From Streptomyces kurssanovii (GTDB taxonomy: Bacteria; Actinomycetota; Actinomycetes; Streptomycetales; Streptomycetaceae): a DNA stretch of 64,000 nucleotides. Numbering within the stretch: position 1 is the first letter of the stretch; each line of letters opens with the position of its first letter. The position numbers and the translations under genes were made by a program. A model generated the notes under the pieces. That model did no database searches and was not told where the DNA came from. It was given only the letters and a program-made list of their open reading frames with translations. Location of the stretch: positions 372,001 through 436,000 of the forward strand of contig NZ_BMTN01000001.1 of the NCBI RefSeq assembly GCF_014649695.1, in the 5' to 3' direction. Below, in pieces: positions 34,456-42,519 of this stretch.

Positions 34456-34706
34456 CTCTCGCGGAGGCCGTGCGCGTGGGTGGAGCTTCGGCGGGAGTGT
34501 GAGCAGGGCGCCTGGTGTTCGCGTACGAGTGGCACTCACGACAGCCGGTACCGGAGGCGACGCACGTCCGTACACACTTGCTCCGTACCGACTACGTCGC
34601 CTGTCACGGCGTACGCGCCGGGACAGGCTGAGTGACGTGAACGCACCTCATCCTCAACTCGTCACCCCGCAGAAGCCTGACCGGCCCGCCCCCGGCTGCC
34701 GCCGCT
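34456..34706. other. 250-bp stretch without a recognised gene
   Basis: No coding or structural signal recognised in this stretch, which lies beside the gene fragments at 34707-35270. Confidence 0.35.
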
Positions 34707-34950
34707 TCACCGTGTTGCTCTCGCCCACGCGGCGCGGGGCACGCCTCGCACGCCGAGGTTCGACAGCGCCGCGGGAATCTCGGGGACCACTGTGGGCTGG
34801 TAGAGCACCAGGTCGCGTTCCTCGTTGTTCCACCGAGTGTCGTGAACCACCAGCGTGGGACGGCCTGACAGGCGCAGTGTCCACTCCGTCGCCGCGCCGT
34901 TCGCCGCCACACCGCTGCACGTCGTCCCTGATTTCTCGGGCAGGCCTGCG
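34707..34950 (-). pseudogene. C-terminal fragment of an uncharacterised secreted-type protein
   Basis: The frame ending at 34707 reads GLPEKSGTTCSGVAANGAA, then WTLRLSGRPTLVVHDTRW and VVPEIPAALSNLGVRGVP. It has good codon bias and a normal protein composition, but no start or N-terminus. Upstream the homology changes abruptly to an AAA ATPase fragment in another frame. I do not recognise the parent family. Confidence 0.5.
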
Positions 34951-34954
34951 CCCG

Positions 34955-35270
34955 ACGCGCGCCGTCCTGGGCATCGGCACTCTCGGCGAGGAACGGTGCC
35001 ACCGCCACCACGGAGATGCCGCATCCGAGGTTCTCCCAGACGGACTTCATGAGGCAGGCGTACTCCAGTGGCCTGGCGTGATCGAGGTACATCGGGCTGT
35101 GCCGGTCGTCCGGGTCTCCGCCCAGGGCCTCGAGGAGCCACTCGGTCATCGGCCGGCTCAGCGTGTCCTTGTCGAGCATCGCCCAGCCGGTGGCGGACGC
35201 CAGGATCTTCCCGGCCTCGGACTTGCCGGAGCCGGCGTAGCCGGTCCCGCGCCGGTCAGGTCTTGGGGAT
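34955..35270 (-). pseudogene. N-terminal fragment of a P-loop AAA/kinase-like ATPase
   Basis: Reading leftward from about 35260 there is a Walker A motif (GTGYAGSGKSEAGKILASAT), then AMLDKDTLSRPMTEWLLEAL, and LEYACLMKSVWENLGCGISV leading to VVAVAPFLAE. This is the first roughly 95 residues of a predicted P-loop kinase of the AAA_33 type. Both the true start and everything after ESADAQ are missing. It abuts the fragment at 34707-34950. Confidence 0.65.
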
Positions 35271-35317
35271 TCCCTGCTGCGTCGGGCTCGAGCTCTGCAC
35301 CCGATGCCCCTGACCGA

Positions 35318-36469
35318 TCACACTCCGGCCGCGTACCCCCAGAAGTCCCGCATCGGCTCCGGGAACGACGGGCCGGACATCTGCAGCTGGGTGAGGAAGA
35401 TCGTGACCACACCTGTCGGCGGCGTGACGTGCGCCGCCGTGCCCGTGCCGCCGACCCAGCCGTAGCGGCCCGGGACGCTCCAGGGCTCGACCGCCTCGAC
35501 ATCGACCGCCCCGCCGAAGCCCCAGCCCATGCCCTCCAGGAACAGGCCGCCGGCCTTGCGCTGGGCCAGGGTCAGGTAGTTGGTGGTCATCCGCCCCACG
35601 GACTCGGTGGTGAGCAGGCGGCCGCCGGACGCCGTGGTGCCCCCGTCGAGGAGCATGCGGGCGAAGGCGTAGTAGTCGTCGACCGTCGAGACCAGGCCGC
35701 CCGCGCCGGACGGGAAGGCGGGCGGGGTGCTCCACTGGCCGTCCGGGGTGTCGGCCAACTCGAGGGTGCCCATGGGGTCGACGCGGTAGTAGCTCGTGAA
35801 GCGGTCGCGTTTCGCGGGCGGCACCCCGAAGGCGGTGTCGGTCATGCCCAGCGGCTCGAAGAGCCGTTCCGCGAGGAAGTCGGGCAGTGAACTGCCCGAG
35901 GCCCGGGCGACCAGTACGCCTTGGATGTCGGAGCAGATGTTGTACAGCCAGGCCTCGCCCGGCTGGTACAGCATCGGGATCCGGGACAGCGCCGCCATCC
36001 ATTCGTCCGTCGGAGGGACGGCCTGCGGCTGCGGCGGCCCCTGCTTCAGTTCACTGACCAGCGGTTCTACCGCCGGCAGTGAGAAGTCGGACGGGAAGCC
36101 GTACCCGGCGCGCGAGGTCAGCAGGTCGAACACGGTGATCGGCCGGACCGCCGGGACCACGTCGTCGACAGGACTGTCCGGCGTGCGGACGACCATGGGC
36201 GCGGCCAGTTCGGGCAGCCACGTCCCGACCGGGTCGTCCAGCGCGATCCTGCCGTCCTCGACGAGCATCATGACCGCCGCGGCCACGACGGGCTTGGTGA
36301 TCGAGGCGATACGGAAGATCGTGTCCCTGGCCATCGGGGCCGTGCGCTCGGCGTCGACGTGGCCAACTGCCTGTACGTCCACCTGATCGCCGCGCGCGAC
36401 CATGGCCACCGCGCCGGGGAGCGACTCGGTGTCGACGTGTTCGCTCAGGACGTTGTGCAGATCGGTCAT
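35318..36469 (-). CDS. Serine hydrolase of the beta-lactamase/EstB family
   Basis: A 383-residue class-C-beta-lactamase-like esterase. The nucleophile tetrad is Ser56-Ile-Thr-Lys59 (FRIASITKP), the Tyr of motif 2 is Tyr176 in WLYNICSD, and the KTG-like box is WVGGTGTA near the C-terminus. There is no signal peptide, so a cytoplasmic esterase or transesterase is more likely than a resistance enzyme. The ATG at 36469 follows aaggtgg. Fragments of other genes sit directly downstream. Confidence 0.9.
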   Translation of the reverse strand: MTDLHNVLSEHVDTESLPGAVAMVARGDQVDVQAVGHVDAERTAPMARDTIFRIASITKPVVAAAVMMLVEDGRIALDDPVGTWLPELAAPMVVRTPDSPVDDVVPAVRPITVFDLLTSRAGYGFPSDFSLPAVEPLVSELKQGPPQPQAVPPTDEWMAALSRIPMLYQPGEAWLYNICSDIQGVLVARASGSSLPDFLAERLFEPLGMTDTAFGVPPAKRDRFTSYYRVDPMGTLELADTPDGQWSTPPAFPSGAGGLVSTVDDYYAFARMLLDGGTTASGGRLLTTESVGRMTTNYLTLAQRKAGGLFLEGMGWGFGGAVDVEAVEPWSVPGRYGWVGGTGTAAHVTPPTGVVTIFLTQLQMSGPSFPEPMRDFWGYAAGV

Positions 36470-36981
36470 CCGGCCACCTTCTCGCGTGTGCGGTCGGAAG
36501 AGGGACTGCCACAGCGGCAAGGAGTCATCGCTCGCTCCATCAGCGGGACCGTCGAGGAGGCGCCGGACCGGGGCACCCCGTCACCGGACCGGGTCACCCC
36601 GGTCAGCGGCAACGGATCCCGTCCCCACCGGTGCGGGTCCATCCCCGCGGTACTCGCTGCCGCTGGGGGAGCCGAACCGCTCGGACATCAGGTCGCACGT
36701 CAGGGTGTCGAGCACCCGGCCAGGCGCCTGGCGGCTCGCCCGGATTCAGCGGCAGCGCTGCCACTCCGTGCGCGGCACCCGGCAGGGCGCCTGTCGTGCG
36801 GGCCACCGGCGCGCCGTCCGGTGCGGTGGACGCGAAGCGCAGCGCCGCCCTACTGGTCGCGTCCCGCTCCCTCCGCTGCGAAGCGGGCCTGCCGCGTGGC
36901 GGCACCGGCCCACCGCGCAGGTGGTCCGTCCGGCCCATCAGCACGCGCAGCCCGCGGCTGTGGGTGAACACACTGTTGCCC
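36470..36981. other. 512-bp region upstream of the gas-vesicle operon
   Basis: Probably contains the gvp promoter. No clear -35/-10 or sigma-B-type box was found. On the minus strand a short stretch near 36605-36715 reads VLDTLTCDLMSERFGSPSGS in an open frame, possibly the end of a lost gene. No known family was recognised. Confidence 0.4.
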
Positions 36982-37296
36982 ATGGCAGAGCAACGTGAAC
37001 CCCGCGGCCGCGCCGCGACCGCTGTCTCCTCGCCTCCGCCGGTGGAGGGGCCGGAGGAGGCCGCCGGCCGGGCCTGTCGGTGCATCACCGGGCTCACCGG
37101 CCACCCTGCGGAGGGCGTGTCCGCCATCAGCCGTTCCGAGGACGGCTGGCACGTCGACGTCGACGTGCTGGAAGTGCCGCGCATCCCCGACACCACCAGC
37201 CTGCTCGCCACGTACGAGGTTGAACTCGACCGGGACGGCGAGCTCCTGCGCTACCGCAGGGTCCGCCGCTACCGGCGCGGTGCGGCCGACGACTGA
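36982..37296 (+). CDS. gvpO: Gas vesicle protein GvpO
   Basis: A 104-residue GvpO. After a variable N-terminal 30 residues comes the conserved core: [18 protein letters not shown], then [20 protein letters not shown] and [20 protein letters not shown]. GvpO is an accessory protein required for gas-vesicle formation, and in Streptomyces it heads the cluster. The ATG at 36982 lacks a clear ribosome site; the frame is open further upstream, but that part has no family match. Confidence 0.88.
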   Translation: MAEQREPRGRAATAVSSPPPVEGPEEAAGRACRCITGLTGHPAEGVSAISRSEDGWHVDVDVLEVPRIPDTTSLLATYEVELDRDGELLRYRRVRRYRRGAADD

Positions 37297-37350
37297 CCAC
37301 CGCGCAGCCGACCACCGCGCAGTGGACCAGCCCAGCCGACCACCGCGCAG
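37295..37350. repeat. Three copies of a 13-bp repeat between gvpO and gvpA
   Basis: GACCACCGCGCAG occurs at 37295-37307, 37310-37322 and 37338-37350, filling most of the 80-bp gap. It could be recombination-made filler or a processing or binding element separating gvpO from the structural gene. Confidence 0.75.
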
Positions 37351-37376
37351 CGCGGTACCCGAAAGGACGGCCCCGC

Positions 37377-37877
37377 ATGACCACCACCTACACCGAGCAG
37401 GTCGCGTGTGTGCCCCGCGCGGGCACTCTGTACGACGTCATCGAGATCATCCTCGACCGCGGGATGGTGATCGACATCTTCGCCCGCGTCTCCCTGGTCG
37501 GCATCGAGATCCTCAAGGTCGACGTGCGCATCGTCATCGCCAGCGTCGACACCTACCTCCGCTTCGCGGAGGCCTGCAACCGCCTGGACCTGGAGACCGA
37601 CACCCGCAGCAAGACCGTGCCCGAGCTCTTCGGAGGCGGGGCCGTGACCAGGGCCGTCGGCAAGAAGGCGGCGGGGAAGGCCGTCAGGTCGGTGGGCGAC
37701 AAGGTCAGGAGGGCCGTCGGGGCCCGGGACGGTGACGAGGACGTGGAACCGAAGGCGGAGGAGGAGGGCCTGGAGGAAGAGCAGCCCCTGGAGGAGGAGC
37801 CGCGTCCGCGGCGCCGCAGCGCGACCAGGACCCGTGGCAGTCGACCGCGCACCGCCCGGCGCGCCGAGGAGGACTGA
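37377..37877 (+). CDS. gvpA: Gas vesicle structural protein GvpA/GvpJ family
   Basis: A 166-residue protein. Residues about 15-75 are the conserved GvpA fold ([20 protein letters not shown], then [20 protein letters not shown]), which assembles into the ribbed gas-vesicle wall. The remaining 90 residues are a highly charged tail, first basic ([19 protein letters not shown]), then a Glu run, then Arg-rich. Haloarchaeal GvpA is only about 75 residues, so the tail is a marked extension, although Streptomyces versions are generally long. An aaagga site precedes the ATG. Confidence 0.92.
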   Translation: MTTTYTEQVACVPRAGTLYDVIEIILDRGMVIDIFARVSLVGIEILKVDVRIVIASVDTYLRFAEACNRLDLETDTRSKTVPELFGGGAVTRAVGKKAAGKAVRSVGDKVRRAVGARDGDEDVEPKAEEEGLEEEQPLEEEPRPRRRSATRTRGSRPRTARRAEED

Positions 37878-37880
37878 TCG

Positions 37881-38624
37881 GTGACCGCACGGGACCTGTA
37901 CGTCTACGGCATCGTCCGCGCCGGCCACGGGCTCCCTCCCGGAAGCCTCGGCGTCGGTTCGCCGCCCGCCCCGGTCCGCGGCCTACCTGCGGGCCGCCTG
38001 GTGGCCGTGGTCAGTGACGTGCCCGAGGGACTGCGCGCCCGCAGGCGGGACCTGATGGCCCACCAGGGCCTCCTCACCTCCCTCGCCGCGCACGGGGCGG
38101 TCGTGCCCATGCGCTTCGGCACCGTGTGCGGCGGCGAGGATGTCCTCGTGGAGCGGCTGGCCGCGACCGAGGCCCACCACCTGACCTGCCTGGACCGCGT
38201 CGACGGCCGCGTGGAGATGAACCTCAAGGTGCTGCCTGCACAGGAGGACGGGCTGGCCGACCTCCTCAGGGAGGACCCGCACGTACGGCGGCTGCGCGAC
38301 GAGGCCCGCCGCCGCCCCGGCTACGAGGCGAACCTGCGCCTGGGCGAGGCGGTGACCGCGGGCCTGGAACGCCGGGCCCGGGAAGCGGCGGCACACTTGC
38401 TGCGCGAACTCTCCGCACTCGCCGACGGCACCGCCGCGGGGCCGGAGGTGGCCGGATGCGTCCTCAACACATCCTTCCTGGTGGGCGGTTCCGGGCACGA
38501 CCGGTTCACGGCCGCCGTTTCGCGCCTGGCCGCCGGCCACCGCGGCCGCGTCGAGCTGAAGCTGACGGGACCGATGCCCTGCTACAGCTTCGTCGGCCCC
38601 GAGCACGCGCCGGTCGGGGCCTGA
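37881..38624 (+). CDS. gvpF: Gas vesicle protein GvpF/GvpL family
   Basis: A 247-residue GvpF/L protein with the two-domain pattern: DLYVYGIVRAGHGLP at the N-terminus, VPMRFGTVCGGEDVLVERL in the middle, and the closing CYSFVGPEHAP. GvpF and GvpL are accessory proteins of vesicle nucleation that contact GvpA. The GTG start lies three bases after the gvpA stop, so it is in the same operon. Confidence 0.92.
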   Translation: MTARDLYVYGIVRAGHGLPPGSLGVGSPPAPVRGLPAGRLVAVVSDVPEGLRARRRDLMAHQGLLTSLAAHGAVVPMRFGTVCGGEDVLVERLAATEAHHLTCLDRVDGRVEMNLKVLPAQEDGLADLLREDPHVRRLRDEARRRPGYEANLRLGEAVTAGLERRAREAAAHLLRELSALADGTAAGPEVAGCVLNTSFLVGGSGHDRFTAAVSRLAAGHRGRVELKLTGPMPCYSFVGPEHAPVGA

Positions 38625-38629
38625 GCGGC

Positions 38630-38905
38630 ATGGGCCTGCTGACCGGGATCCTCCTGCTGCCGCTCGCACCCGTGAGAGGGGTCGCCTGGCTTGCCGAGCG
38701 CGTCAACGACGCGGCCGAGCACGAACTGTACGACCCCTCGGTCCTGCGGGCGCGGCTCGCGGCCCTGAACGAGGCGCTCGAGGGCGGGGAGATCAGCACA
38801 GAGGCGTTCGAACGCGAGGAGGAACGGCTGCTCGACCTGCTCGAGCACCGGCTGTTCCGCTCACCGCCGGCCGCCGTCGGACCGACACCGGGAGCGCACG
38901 GATGA
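38630..38905 (+). CDS. gvpG: Gas vesicle protein GvpG
   Basis: A 91-residue GvpG: an N-terminal hydrophobic segment MGLLTGILLLPLAPVRGV, then the acidic helical hairpin LNEALEGGEISTEAFEREEE and RLLDLLEHRL. An accessory protein of gas-vesicle assembly. It starts six bases after the gvpF stop and overlaps the next gene by four bases (ATGA). Confidence 0.9.
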   Translation: MGLLTGILLLPLAPVRGVAWLAERVNDAAEHELYDPSVLRARLAALNEALEGGEISTEAFEREEERLLDLLEHRLFRSPPAAVGPTPGAHG

Positions 38906-39309
38906 ACGACAGCACCGGGACGGCCCTCGCAGCCGCGGGGGCTCGGACCAGCGCGTCCTGGGACGCACCCGCTTCGACCGCGGCGCCCTACGGGCCGCGC
39001 ACCGCCAACCTCGCCGACATCCTCGAACGCGTTCTCGACAAGGGCATCGTCATCGCCGGCGACATCAAGATCGACCTTCTCGACATCGAACTGCTGACCA
39101 TCCGCCTGCGGCTGTTCATCGCCTCCGTCGACACCGCCAGGAAAGCAGGCATCGACTGGTGGGAGACCGACCCGGCGCTCTCCTCACGCGCCGCCCGCGA
39201 CGCGTTGGCCGAGGAGAACCAGCGGCTGCGCGAAAGGCTCGAAGCGCTGGAGAGCGGTGACCCCCCGACATCGAGGGCGGCCGTGGCCGGGGAACCGGCC
39301 GGCACGTGA
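38902..39309 (+). CDS. gvpJ: Gas vesicle protein GvpJ (GvpA paralogue)
   Basis: A 135-residue GvpA-fold protein. The conserved core is at about 35-85 (LADILERVLDKGIVIAGDIK, DLLDIELLTIRLRLFIASVD). It has a low-complexity Ala/Thr start and a helical C-terminus. In Streptomyces clusters the third GvpA-like position after gvpG is gvpJ, a minor wall or tip protein. It overlaps gvpG by four bases. Confidence 0.85.
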   Translation: MNDSTGTALAAAGARTSASWDAPASTAAPYGPRTANLADILERVLDKGIVIAGDIKIDLLDIELLTIRLRLFIASVDTARKAGIDWWETDPALSSRAARDALAEENQRLRERLEALESGDPPTSRAAVAGEPAGT

Positions 39310-39371
39310 CCCTCCCTCGCACCCCTTCCTTCCCCGGGCGAGCCCCGGACCGTCCACGTGAGGAGCATCCG

Positions 39372-40268
39372 ATGACGGCGGCCCCGTGCACGACCGACGC
39401 CTCCACCGTCACCGACGCCTGCAGCGCCACCGACGCCTGCACCGCTACCTACATCTTCGCCGTGTGCCGCGGCGGCGACCCGGCCGCACTCGAAGGACTG
39501 GCGGGCCACGCGGAGGGCGCACACGTCCGGCTGCTGCCCGTCGGCTCCTTCACCGCCGTGGTGCAGGACGTGCCGGCCGACCGGTTCTCCGAGGAGGCCG
39601 TGCGGGAACGGCTTTCCGACGGCGCGGAACTCGAGCGCTGCGCCCGGACGCACCACGCCGTGGTCTGCGCGGCGGCGCGCTGCGCCCCTACCGTCCCCCT
39701 GCCCCTGGCCACCCTCTACCTCGGCGACGAACGCGCCCGCACCGCGCTCGCGAGGCGCGAGCAGCGCCTGCACGCCGCCCTCGACCGCATCGAGGGCCGC
39801 GCCGAGTGGAGCGTGAAGGCGTACGCCGTACCGGGGCGGCCCGACGCACCCGGACCGGCCGGGCGTACGGGAGGGACCTCCGCGCCCGCGGCCCCCGCCG
39901 CCCCCTCCTCCGCCGGTTCCGGTGCCGGCCGCGCCTACCTCGAGCGGGTGCGCAGCCGGAAACAGGCGCGCGACCACCGCCAGGAGACCGCACTGCGCGC
40001 GGCCGAGAGGGTGGACACCGCCCTGCGGGACCTCGCGGTGGCCGCCCGCCGGCTGCGCCTGCACGGCCCGGGGCCGGACGGCGACCGCCGTACCCAGGTC
40101 CTGAACGCCGCCTACCTGGTGGCGGAGGGCCGCGAAAGTGAACTGGCCGCGGCCGTCGGGCGGCTGCGGCAGCAGGCGGAGGCGGACGGCGTCCGGATCG
40201 AGGTCTCCGGGCCGTGGGTGCCCTACTCCTTTGTGGACGGGGGCGACACCGATGACCTCGATGACTGA
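39372..40268 (+). CDS. gvpL: Gas vesicle protein GvpL/GvpF family
   Basis: A 298-residue GvpF/L family member. Family segments are YIFAVCRGGDPAAL, FTAVVQDVPADRFSEEAVRE, PLPLATLYLGDERARTAL, and the ending GPWVPYSFVDGG. The start holds a Thr/Cys/Ala-rich repeat (STVTDACSATDACTATY). A Pro/Ala/Gly-rich loop at about 155-185 separates the two domains. The ATG at 39372 has a good aggag site. Confidence 0.9.
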   Translation: MTAAPCTTDASTVTDACSATDACTATYIFAVCRGGDPAALEGLAGHAEGAHVRLLPVGSFTAVVQDVPADRFSEEAVRERLSDGAELERCARTHHAVVCAAARCAPTVPLPLATLYLGDERARTALARREQRLHAALDRIEGRAEWSVKAYAVPGRPDAPGPAGRTGGTSAPAAPAAPSSAGSGAGRAYLERVRSRKQARDHRQETALRAAERVDTALRDLAVAARRLRLHGPGPDGDRRTQVLNAAYLVAEGRESELAAAVGRLRQQAEADGVRIEVSGPWVPYSFVDGGDTDDLDD

Positions 40269-40485
40269 GACCGTCCCGTGGGAGGGTGCCTGGGAGGAGG
40301 GCGGCCCGCTCGGCGTGCCCCTGGTGGACCTGCTGGACCGGGTACTGGGCACCGGTGTGGTCGTCAGCGGCGACCTCGTGATCGCCATCGCCGAGGTGCC
40401 CCTGGTCCGAGTCTCCCTGCACGCACTGCTGTCCTCGGTCAACGAGCGCGTACCCGCGCCCTGGGCGGACGGTGGACCGCTGTGA
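40252..40485 (+). CDS. gvpS: Gas vesicle protein GvpS (short GvpA paralogue)
   Basis: A 77-residue GvpA-like protein: VPLVDLLDRVLGTGVVVSGD, then LVIAIAEVPLVRVSLHALLS. It overlaps the gvpL end. ATGs at 40252 and 40261 are both possible; the first has a ggacggggg stretch eight bases upstream. In the Streptomyces cluster order this is gvpS. Confidence 0.85.
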   Translation: MTSMTETVPWEGAWEEGGPLGVPLVDLLDRVLGTGVVVSGDLVIAIAEVPLVRVSLHALLSSVNERVPAPWADGGPL

Positions 40486-40760
40486 CGGCGGACCGGGTCG
40501 ACCTCGACGCCGACACGGTCGGACGCGACCTCGTCGCACTCGTGCTGACCGTGGTCGAACTGCTGCGGCAACTGATGGAACGGCAGGCGATCCGCCGCAT
40601 CGACGAGGGGGACCTCACCGACGACCAGGTGGAGCGCATCGGGCGGACTCTGATGCTGCTGGACGAACGGATGGCCGAGCTCCGCGACCAGCATGGGCTG
40701 TCGCCCGAGGACCTCAACCTCGACCTGGGCCCCCTGGGGACGCTACTCCCACGGGATTGA
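40482..40760 (+). CDS. gvpK: Gas vesicle protein GvpK
   Basis: A 92-residue GvpK: LDADTVGRDLVALVLTVVEL, then LRQLMERQAIRRIDEGDLTD and the end DLNLDLGPLGTLLP, all typical. It starts at a GTG overlapping the gvpS stop by four bases and closes the gvpOAFGJLSK operon. Accessory role in vesicle assembly. Confidence 0.92.
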   Translation: MTADRVDLDADTVGRDLVALVLTVVELLRQLMERQAIRRIDEGDLTDDQVERIGRTLMLLDERMAELRDQHGLSPEDLNLDLGPLGTLLPRD

Positions 40761-40859
40761 CCCCGCGCCCACGTCCGGCGTTGCCCGCTGCGTCACGGTC
40801 ACCGTCGACGCTCCGCCCCCCACCGTCCAGCCGGCCGCCGGCAGACCGTGTTGCGCGCC

Positions 40860-42425
40860 TCAGCCCCGCAGATGTCCGAGCACCGATCGCACTGCCCGGG
40901 CCACCGCATCCCGCGCCTCCTCCGTGTGGTCGATCGTCTCGAAGCCGTGGTGGCCCTGCGGCACGTCGACGATCTCGACCGCGGCCTCGCAGTCCTCTGC
41001 GGCGGTCAGGAACTCCTCGACCGTCGCCGCGATCTCGGGTCGTTCCAGCTCCACCCGGGTCAGTACGACTGGCAGTCGGCCCGCCTTGCGCAGCGTGGCC
41101 GCCGGGTGGAACCGGGGGGCGGTGAGCGGCCAGTTCGGCAAGGGCGCGAGCACCGGATACGTCGCCGCGACGCAGCGCAGCCACGCCGGGGGCGCCGCGA
41201 GCCAGTCCGCCGACAGGAGCCCGCCGGCGGAGAAGAACCACAGCGCCACGCGTTCCCCGTCGACGCGCGGATCGGCTCGTACGAGCTCCACCGCTTCCGC
41301 GAGGTCCTCCGCGGCCCGACCGTAGTCGGTGAGGTCGTGCAGCCGGTGGTCCAGCGTCACGCCCACCGCACCCAGCGACGCCATGTACGAGGCGTGGCCC
41401 ATGAAACCGGGCCAGTCCCGCGGGGTGGGGCGTACCTCGGCGGGGACCGGGCCGCCGTGGACGAGGACCACCGCGGGGCGGGGCTCGTCGGCGTCGGGGA
41501 GGTAGAGGTCCACCCGTCCCGTGCGCTCGCGGTGCTGTTCCGGGACGTCGAGGAGGAACGGCCGCAGATGCGCGGGCTGTTCGCTCACCGACGGGGAGAT
41601 CCGGTGGCCCTCTCCGGCGGCGGCCCGGCGCAGCACCTCGGCCAGCTCGCCCGGTGTGGAGAGCATCGGCCAGTGCCCGGTGCCGAGTTCGAAGAACGTC
41701 ACCTGTGGCTCGGTGAGCACTTTCAGGCGGGGGTCGCCCATGCCGACCAGGCCCTCGACCATGGCGATGCTCGAGCCGTTGGCGGTGCACAGGACGCCGG
41801 TCGTCGGCACCCCGGTCAGCGCGCCCGAGAACCGCAGCGGCCGGGTCAGCGTGCCCTTCGGCTGCGGGGCGGCGAGCCGGGCCAGCCGCGCCAGCGCGTC
41901 CGCCGGGACTCCGGCGGTGCTGCCCCACCGCTGCCATGCGCCGGCCGGCGGCGGAGGGATCAGCCCGCCCTCCGCCGCCGCCGCAGCCACGGCGGCTCCT
42001 TCTGACGTCGTCCCCGTTTCATGCGCGCCGTCCGCCAGCAGTTCGCGGACCGTCTGGTCGGGCACCAGCGCGAGGGCCGCGTCGCCGTCGTGCGGCAGGC
42101 CCGCGTCCAGGTGGACAATGCGGGCGACGCGACCTGGCCGGCGGTCGGCGGCGCCGAGTACGGGATGGATGCCGTAGCCGTGACCCACCAGCACCACGTC
42201 CGGAGCGGCCTGTTCCGCCGGAGCGTCAAGATGGTCGATCAGCTGCACCAGATCCTGGATGTGCGTCTCCAGGTCCGTGTCGGGGCCCGCCAAGTGGCGG
42301 CGGTCGCCCATGCCCGTGAGCGTCACGGGATGCACTTCGGCACCCGACCCGCGGAGCCCCGCGGCCACGTCGCGCCAGATCCAGCCGCCGGTGAAGGCGT
42401 CCGACACCAGGATGAAAACCGTCAT
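40860..42425 (-). CDS. Fused two-domain alpha/beta hydrolase
   Basis: A 521-residue fusion. Domain 1 (about 1-270) resembles plant-type esterases and hydroxynitrile lyases (FILVSDAFTGGWIWRDVA, GTGHWPMLSTP with His251), but its nucleophile elbow is GHGYG: Gly83 replaces the catalytic Ser. Domain 2 (about 300-521) is a separate hydrolase with oxyanion HGG (323-325), a normal Ser399 elbow (WFFSAGGLL) and His in GHHGFE. The first half is therefore probably a binding or regulatory domain. The ATG at 42425 has a ggag site. The divergent MerR gene is its likely regulator. Confidence 0.85.
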   Translation of the reverse strand: MTVFILVSDAFTGGWIWRDVAAGLRGSGAEVHPVTLTGMGDRRHLAGPDTDLETHIQDLVQLIDHLDAPAEQAAPDVVLVGHGYGIHPVLGAADRRPGRVARIVHLDAGLPHDGDAALALVPDQTVRELLADGAHETGTTSEGAAVAAAAAEGGLIPPPPAGAWQRWGSTAGVPADALARLARLAAPQPKGTLTRPLRFSGALTGVPTTGVLCTANGSSIAMVEGLVGMGDPRLKVLTEPQVTFFELGTGHWPMLSTPGELAEVLRRAAAGEGHRISPSVSEQPAHLRPFLLDVPEQHRERTGRVDLYLPDADEPRPAVVLVHGGPVPAEVRPTPRDWPGFMGHASYMASLGAVGVTLDHRLHDLTDYGRAAEDLAEAVELVRADPRVDGERVALWFFSAGGLLSADWLAAPPAWLRCVAATYPVLAPLPNWPLTAPRFHPAATLRKAGRLPVVLTRVELERPEIAATVEEFLTAAEDCEAAVEIVDVPQGHHGFETIDHTEEARDAVARAVRSVLGHLRG

Positions 42426-42493
42426 CACATCTCCTCGTACACGTGGTCCGCACGACCGGCCGACCAGGCCGTCCGCGTTCGCCGGTACCGTAG

Positions 42494-42515
42494 GAACTCC
42501 CCCTGAGGGAGGTTC
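42494..42515. promoter_or_regulatory. MerR dyad overlapping the merR ribosome site
   Basis: A 22-bp imperfect dyad with GAAC at 42494-42497 and GTTC at 42512-42515 and a C-rich/G-rich interior lies between the divergent hydrolase and MerR genes. Its right half is the ribosome site (gagggagg) of the MerR gene. Such a dyad is expected in the long spacer of a MerR-controlled promoter, here most likely the hydrolase promoter or a shared one. Confidence 0.6.
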
Positions 42516-42519
42516 AACC

